From Daejeonella oryzae DSM 19973 (GTDB taxonomy: Bacteria; Bacteroidota; Bacteroidia; Sphingobacteriales; Sphingobacteriaceae): 64,000 nucleotides of DNA. The DNA is taken from the NCBI RefSeq assembly GCF_000422945.1, contig NZ_AUHA01000002.1, forward strand, positions 1,523,646 through 1,587,645. Direction: 5' to 3'. Shown here in pieces: positions 60,173 to 64,000 of the stretch. The notes beneath the pieces were generated by a model. It was not told the DNA's origin. It worked only from the letters and a program-made list of their open reading frames with translations, and ran no database searches. Position numbers and translations under genes: made by a program. Positions within the stretch are counted from its first letter, which is position 1. The number at the start of each line of letters is the position of its first letter.

Positions 60173-61723
60173 ATGATAAAAGAAATAGATTTAGTTCTTC
60201 TTCCTGAGGAAATAAATGATCTTTCGCTTCTTCGAAAGACATCAGCAAAATTGCTGAAAATTAATTTGGATGAAATAAATCATGTACAGATTTTAAAAAG
60301 ATCCATTGATGCCCGCAGCAGAAAAGTAGTATTTCGGCTAAAAGTCAGGGTTTTTATTAATGAAAATCCGGATTACGCCTCAGTCGAATTAAAATATCAA
60401 AATGTTAAGGATAAAAAGCCGGTTATTATAATAGGTGCCGGTCCGGCAGGTCTATTTGCTGCTCTTCGTTGCATCGAACTTGGACTTAAGCCAATAATTT
60501 TAGAGAGGGGAAAAAATGTTAAACAGCGTCGCCGGGATCTTGCCGCTATAAATAAACAGGGTTTGATCAATCCGGAGTCTAATTATTGCTTTGGTGAAGG
60601 CGGTGCAGGAACTTATTCTGATGGGAAATTATATACCCGGTCTAATAAACGTGGAGATGTTCAGCAGGTTTTGCAAACTTTTGTAACACATGGCGCAACT
60701 GAAGATATTTTAATTGATGCCCGCCCGCATATTGGAACTAATAAGCTTCCGCAGATTATTAGCAGTATTCGCGATAGCATACAAAATGCTGGAGGAGAAG
60801 TTTATTTTGACTGTAAAGTAACCGATTTAATTATCAGAGACCGGGTTTTAAAAGGTGTTTCCTGTAGCAATGATCAGGTTTTTATGGCCGATGCAATATT
60901 ACTTGCAACTGGTCATTCGGCTCATGATATTTTATTCCTGTTGCGTAAACATGATATTTTGCTGGAAGCCAAACCTTTTGCTTTAGGCGTCCGGATAGAA
61001 CATCCGCAGGAAATAATAGATCAAGCTCAATACCATTGTGATGTAAGAGGCCCATATTTGCCTCCGTCTAATTACAGTTTTGTAGAACAGGTTGATGATC
61101 GCGGAGTGTTTTCTTTCTGCATGTGTCCCGGTGGAATTATTGCTCCATGCTCAACAAACGCAAACGAAATTGTTGTAAATGGATGGTCGCCTTCCAAACG
61201 GAACAATCCATTTGCCAATTCAGGAACTGTGGTTCAGATTAATCTGGAAGACGTTGTGGGTCCTGAAAATGATCCTTTTAGATTGTTGAAATTCCAAACG
61301 GATATAGAACAAGCGGCTTTTATAGCTGGCGGAGGCAATTTAGTTGCTCCAGCACAGCGTATGGTTGATTTTGTGAATGGTAAAGTATCTGCCGATTTGC
61401 CCGTTAATTCGTACCTGCCGGGAACAAAAAGTGCAGATTTGAATTCTATATTGCCTGAGTTCATTCATCAGCGTTTACGGAAAGCCTTGCCCTTATTCGG
61501 TAAAAAAATGAACGGTTATTTTACCAATGAAGCAATTTTGGTAGGTGTAGAATCAAGAACATCCTCTCCGGTAAGAATTCCAAGAAGTAAAGAAACCTTA
61601 CAGCATCCACAGATTAAAGGACTTTTCCCTTGTGGTGAAGGAGCCGGATATGCAGGTGGCATAGTTTCTGCAGCTATTGATGGAATGAATTGCGCTGATG
61701 CAATTATGAAAAGTTTAAGTTAA
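60173..61723 (+). CDS. FAD-dependent protein, COG2509 family
   Basis: 516 residues. N-terminal ~85 residues form a small conserved domain (LVLLPEEINDLSLLRKTSAKLLKI, QILKRSIDARSRKVVFRLKV), then the flavin fold IIIGAGPAGLFAALRCIELGLKPIILERG, YCFGEGGAGTYSDGKLYTRSNKRG, DAILLATGHSAHDI, and a C-terminal FPCGEGAGYAGGIVSAAIDGMNCADAI. These are uncharacterised FAD-dependent dehydrogenases. Followed after 79 nt by a CoA-binding protein gene. Confidence 0.9.
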   Translation: MIKEIDLVLLPEEINDLSLLRKTSAKLLKINLDEINHVQILKRSIDARSRKVVFRLKVRVFINENPDYASVELKYQNVKDKKPVIIIGAGPAGLFAALRCIELGLKPIILERGKNVKQRRRDLAAINKQGLINPESNYCFGEGGAGTYSDGKLYTRSNKRGDVQQVLQTFVTHGATEDILIDARPHIGTNKLPQIISSIRDSIQNAGGEVYFDCKVTDLIIRDRVLKGVSCSNDQVFMADAILLATGHSAHDILFLLRKHDILLEAKPFALGVRIEHPQEIIDQAQYHCDVRGPYLPPSNYSFVEQVDDRGVFSFCMCPGGIIAPCSTNANEIVVNGWSPSKRNNPFANSGTVVQINLEDVVGPENDPFRLLKFQTDIEQAAFIAGGGNLVAPAQRMVDFVNGKVSADLPVNSYLPGTKSADLNSILPEFIHQRLRKALPLFGKKMNGYFTNEAILVGVESRTSSPVRIPRSKETLQHPQIKGLFPCGEGAGYAGGIVSAAIDGMNCADAIMKSLS

Positions 61724-61802
61724 ATAATATGAAATTGAACCAAAATCAATTCTTATTAGAATATCATTCCCGGGAAATATCAATTTGATAAAATAACTAC
61801 TG

Positions 61803-62162
61803 ATGAAAAAGACACTTATAATAGGAGCTACTATTAATCCATCAAGATATGCCAATCTTGCGGCACATCGACTCGTAAAATACGGACATGAAATTATTAA
61901 CGTAGGAATAAAATCCGGGGAAGTTGCAGGGGTTGGCATTGAAAAACCGGAGATGATTCATTCAAATGTGGATACAATAACTTTATATATTGGTCCGCAG
62001 CATCAGGATGAATACTTCGATTACATTATTCAAACAAATCCCAAGCGCATTATTTTCAATCCGGGTACAGAAAACTTGGAATTAGAGGAGCTTGCCAGAA
62101 AAAATAATATTGAGACAATTGAGGCCTGTACGCTGGTGATGCTTTCTACCGGTCAATACTAA
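61803..62162 (+). CDS. CoA-binding domain protein
   Basis: 119 residues: KTLIIGATINPSRYANLAAHRLVKYGHEIINVGIKSGEVAGVGI with a Rossmann-type CoA-binding fold, then FNPGTENLELEELARKNNIETIEACTLVML. Similar to YccU-type small CoA-binding proteins; substrate unknown. Ends 4 nt from the convergent methyltransferase stop, with no terminator visible between them. Confidence 0.88.
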   Translation: MKKTLIIGATINPSRYANLAAHRLVKYGHEIINVGIKSGEVAGVGIEKPEMIHSNVDTITLYIGPQHQDEYFDYIIQTNPKRIIFNPGTENLELEELARKNNIETIEACTLVMLSTGQY

Positions 62163-62166
62163 ACAT

Positions 62167-63534
62167 CTAAGTGATATTTTGATTTACAATTCTTAATTCT
62201 TTTGGATAATAGTTGTTTATTCTATTGTGCAGAATCTTGGCCCATCCCAATGCTTTATCCTGGTAACAGATAACCGCCCAGCCGATATAATCTGTTTCTA
62301 TTTTAATTTCATTCCGTTTTAAATACGTTAAAGCCTGGTCCCGGTCAATATTTATTTTTTTTACACCGGGATTTAATAGGAGACTTAATGCAAGCTCATG
62401 ATCCGGAATGAGGTCTTTGCCCATAATTTTCCCTAACCTGACTCCTGATTTTTTAAGATATAGCTTAGATTGTAATAGATGCAAATAGCCAATATGTTCT
62501 GTTCTTATCGCAAAATAACTATCATTGATCAGCTTGATTGAGATGTCCGGATCTGAGTTTATCCACATTTTAAGTAACTCTTCTTCCTTAGAACTTTGAA
62601 TGTTTTTCCTTGGATTTTTAACTTCTGAGTTACCGGTACTATCATTCTTTTTAAAACAGGCGATAAAAAAACCTTCACCTCTCACTTTGTGAGGATAGAA
62701 ACGATATCCATGGCATTTCTGTTTTTCTGACAGAGTTTCAATTATTCCCCAATCCTCTGCAACAGGTATTCTAATGCTGGATAAATCAAAATTTTCGCAT
62801 AGCCAGTCGGAAATCTCTTCATTTTCTTCTTTTGAGTAGGAGCAGGTAGAATAAATTAATATTCCGTCTTTATTAATAGATGGGTAAATATCAGCCAGAA
62901 TCCGCTTTTGCCGCTGACTGCATAATTGAACAGCACTTTCAGACCATTCATTAATTGAATCAGGGTCTTTTCGCCACATTCCTGATCCTGAACATGGAGC
63001 ATCTATTACTACTGCATCAAACAAGCCTGTCAGTTTTTGAAAATCTCTCGGGTCGTTATTGCTTACAAAAACATTTTCCTTGCCCCATTTACTTAGATTG
63101 TCTGCTAAAATAGGTACACGGGTTTTTATAATTTCATTTGCAACAAGTAAACTTTGTGCAGTAAGTAAGGAACTTATCAAAGTGCTTTTACCGCCTGGAG
63201 CTGCACAAAGGTCCAGTACAGTTAGCTTTTTATTTAAATCAAGTGAATTTTTTAAAACATGCTCCAGGAACATGGAAGACGCTTCCTGCACGTAGTAGCA
63301 ACCGGCATGGAATAAGGGATCTGCTGTAAAAAAGGGTCTCTCCGATAAATATCTTCCTTGATCACACCACAAAACTCTTTCTGCACTATTATATATAGAA
63401 GCAGGTTTATAAGGATTAAGGCGTATAGAGGTTACCGGAGACGAATTGCTAAGGGATTTTAAAAACGATTCTTCTTCTAATTGGTAGTTATCCCTCAATG
63501 AACGGATAAAAGCTGGTGGCAATTTTGAACTCAT
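62167..63534 (-). CDS. rRNA cytosine-C5 methyltransferase, RsmF/NOL1-NOP2-Sun type
   Basis: 455 residues. SAM-binding site VLDLCAAPGGKSTLISSLL, catalytic PCSGSGMWRKDP and TCSYSKEENEEISDWL (two Cys of the m5C mechanism). The C-terminal extension of about 160 residues fits the RsmF-like RNA-recognition region (IGYLHLLQSKLYLKKSGVRLGK, YLKRNEIKIETDYIGWAVICYQDKALGWAK). Methylates cytosine in rRNA. A TACTTTTG element is only 7 nt before the ATG. Confidence 0.9.
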   Translation of the reverse strand: MSSKLPPAFIRSLRDNYQLEEESFLKSLSNSSPVTSIRLNPYKPASIYNSAERVLWCDQGRYLSERPFFTADPLFHAGCYYVQEASSMFLEHVLKNSLDLNKKLTVLDLCAAPGGKSTLISSLLTAQSLLVANEIIKTRVPILADNLSKWGKENVFVSNNDPRDFQKLTGLFDAVVIDAPCSGSGMWRKDPDSINEWSESAVQLCSQRQKRILADIYPSINKDGILIYSTCSYSKEENEEISDWLCENFDLSSIRIPVAEDWGIIETLSEKQKCHGYRFYPHKVRGEGFFIACFKKNDSTGNSEVKNPRKNIQSSKEEELLKMWINSDPDISIKLINDSYFAIRTEHIGYLHLLQSKLYLKKSGVRLGKIMGKDLIPDHELALSLLLNPGVKKINIDRDQALTYLKRNEIKIETDYIGWAVICYQDKALGWAKILHNRINNYYPKELRIVNQNIT

Positions 63535-63541
63535 ACAATCT

Positions 63542-63549
63542 CAAAAGTA
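63542..63549 (-). promoter_or_regulatory. -7 element almost touching the rRNA methyltransferase start
   Basis: TACTTTTG on the minus strand with 7 nt to the ATG at 63534; implies a leader of two or three bases. Confidence 0.55.
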
Positions 63550-63650
63550 CATTATGTGAATGTATAATTTTAGAAAGAATAGGTTTCAAATAATTTTGTA
63601 TCTCTTAATCATGGAGTTATCGGATTGTTTTAATTATTTTAAAAAACTTC

Positions 63651-63681
63651 TTTGCAGGGATGAAATAACTTTCTACTTTTG
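63651..63681 (+). promoter_or_regulatory. Strong tandem promoter P1 of a likely rRNA operon
   Basis: TTTG (63651-63654), 19-nt spacer, TACTTTTG (63674-63681). The initial transcript has a hairpin CCGCA...TGCGG (63687-63707). Confidence 0.75.
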
Positions 63682-63817
63682 CAACCCGCAAAGGAAGTAA
63701 ATGCGGATGGTACATTGAGGATTTGGGGTAGCAGAGTGGTTGAGGATGAGGTGTTATGCTTTATTTGAAACCGGTTATGTTAAACATACAAACGTCACTT
63801 ATTTTTAATAAAATAAG

Positions 63818-63849
63818 TTTTGGTAAGTTGTTGGATTCTGTTACCTTTG
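63818..63849 (+). promoter_or_regulatory. Strong tandem promoter P2 of a likely rRNA operon
   Basis: TTTTG (63818-63822), 19-nt spacer, TACCTTTG (63842-63849), then TGCACTCCGC...GCGGGA, which repeats the start of the P1 transcript. An inverted repeat CTTATTTT/AAAATAAG lies just upstream (63798-63817). Confidence 0.75.
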
Positions 63850-64000
63850 CACTCCGCAATCGAGAGATAGCGGGATGTTCTCAGAGAGTTTGGTGGAGGT
63901 TAAAAAATCGGTTGTTGTGTATATGACAGTGCAGATTTGGGAGTTTGAAAGCCCTCTGATTATTTTCACAAATAATTAGGAAGGATCAAAAATTTTTCTA
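63850..64000 (+). other. Probable leader of an rRNA operon
   Basis: GCACTCCGCAATCGAGAG and GGATGTTCTCAGAGAGTTTGG resemble the leaders that precede 16S rRNA genes in this group (GGATGTTCTTTGAAAGTTTGG type). No 16S sequence is reached; the gene would begin soon after 64000. No tRNA was found in the region. Confidence 0.5.

Noticed and set aside
63714..63775. A tRNA-Ser-like stretch (GGTAGCAGAGTGGTTGAGG ... TTTGAAACC) in the rRNA leader region
   Set aside because: It has a D-arm-like motif and a UGA-anticodon-like loop, but the stems do not pair, the spacing is too long and there is no T-arm or TTCGA. Most likely leader sequence resembling the P2 transcript.

Overview
The window is a chromosomal segment from a member of the Bacteroidota, most likely family Sphingobacteriaceae (Pedobacter-like). 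The signs are: TAnnTTTG promoter elements with an upstream TTTG 19 nt away in the best cases; a secreted protein with a type IX secretion (T9SS, gliding-associated) C-terminal domain; families largely confined to this phylum (DUF4293, DUF5606, a Porin_10-type putative porin, DUF6443 RHS proteins); moderately low G+C; and almost no Shine-Dalgarno sequences. The genus cannot be fixed from this sequence alone.

Layout. 1-9.1 kb: end of lpxK, punA, a putative porin, an exported ThuA/'asparagine synthetase B'-like protein, a cyclophilin, a DUF5606 protein, and a minus-strand unit of a T9SS cargo protein, rlmH and an overlooked 40-residue membrane protein. 9-19 kb: aconitase, a polysaccharide deacetylase, a TolC/MacA-type export pair, gpsA, a DEAD-box RNA helicase and a DUF4293 protein. 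19.6-26.3 kb: truA, an ABC exporter, sucD and a four-PAS histidine kinase with an unusual C-terminal domain. 26.5-31.1 kb: msrB, a small monooxygenase-like protein, then a cobalamin riboswitch ahead of class I ribonucleotide reductase (nrdB, nrdA). 31-42.5 kb: methyltransferase, fabG, SIMPL protein, lipoprotein, VWA-like membrane protein, FtsB/DivIC, enolase, carA, panB, an RluA-type pseudouridine synthase, OsmC and YceI.

42.6-51.4 kb is an A+T-rich accessory block. It holds two very large secreted RHS/YD-repeat proteins, two small coupled membrane proteins that may be immunity factors, and then about 1.3 kb of decayed sequence: a CHC2 zinc-finger (primase-like) relic, a frameshifted membrane ORF, and two reverse-strand relics of an RHS core.

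51.4-64 kb returns to housekeeping genes: a MacB-like permease, an IscA-type Fe-S protein, an acyl-CoA mutase large subunit without its B12-binding domain, dnaA, an NTF2-like protein, a LemA-TPM-TPM-NUDIX unit, a COG2509 flavoprotein, a CoA-binding protein and an RsmF-like rRNA methyltransferase. The last ~350 bases carry two strong tandem promoters and what looks like the leader of an rRNA operon whose 16S gene would lie just beyond the window.

The most notable points are the B12 riboswitch controlling the B12-independent ribonucleotide reductase (with a visible candidate loop-loop pairing), the RHS block with its coupled small membrane genes, the kinase fused to a SpoIIAA/STAS-like domain, and a family of ATCTCA-rich elements placed directly after stop codons. 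No tRNA gene, CRISPR array or intact insertion sequence was seen.
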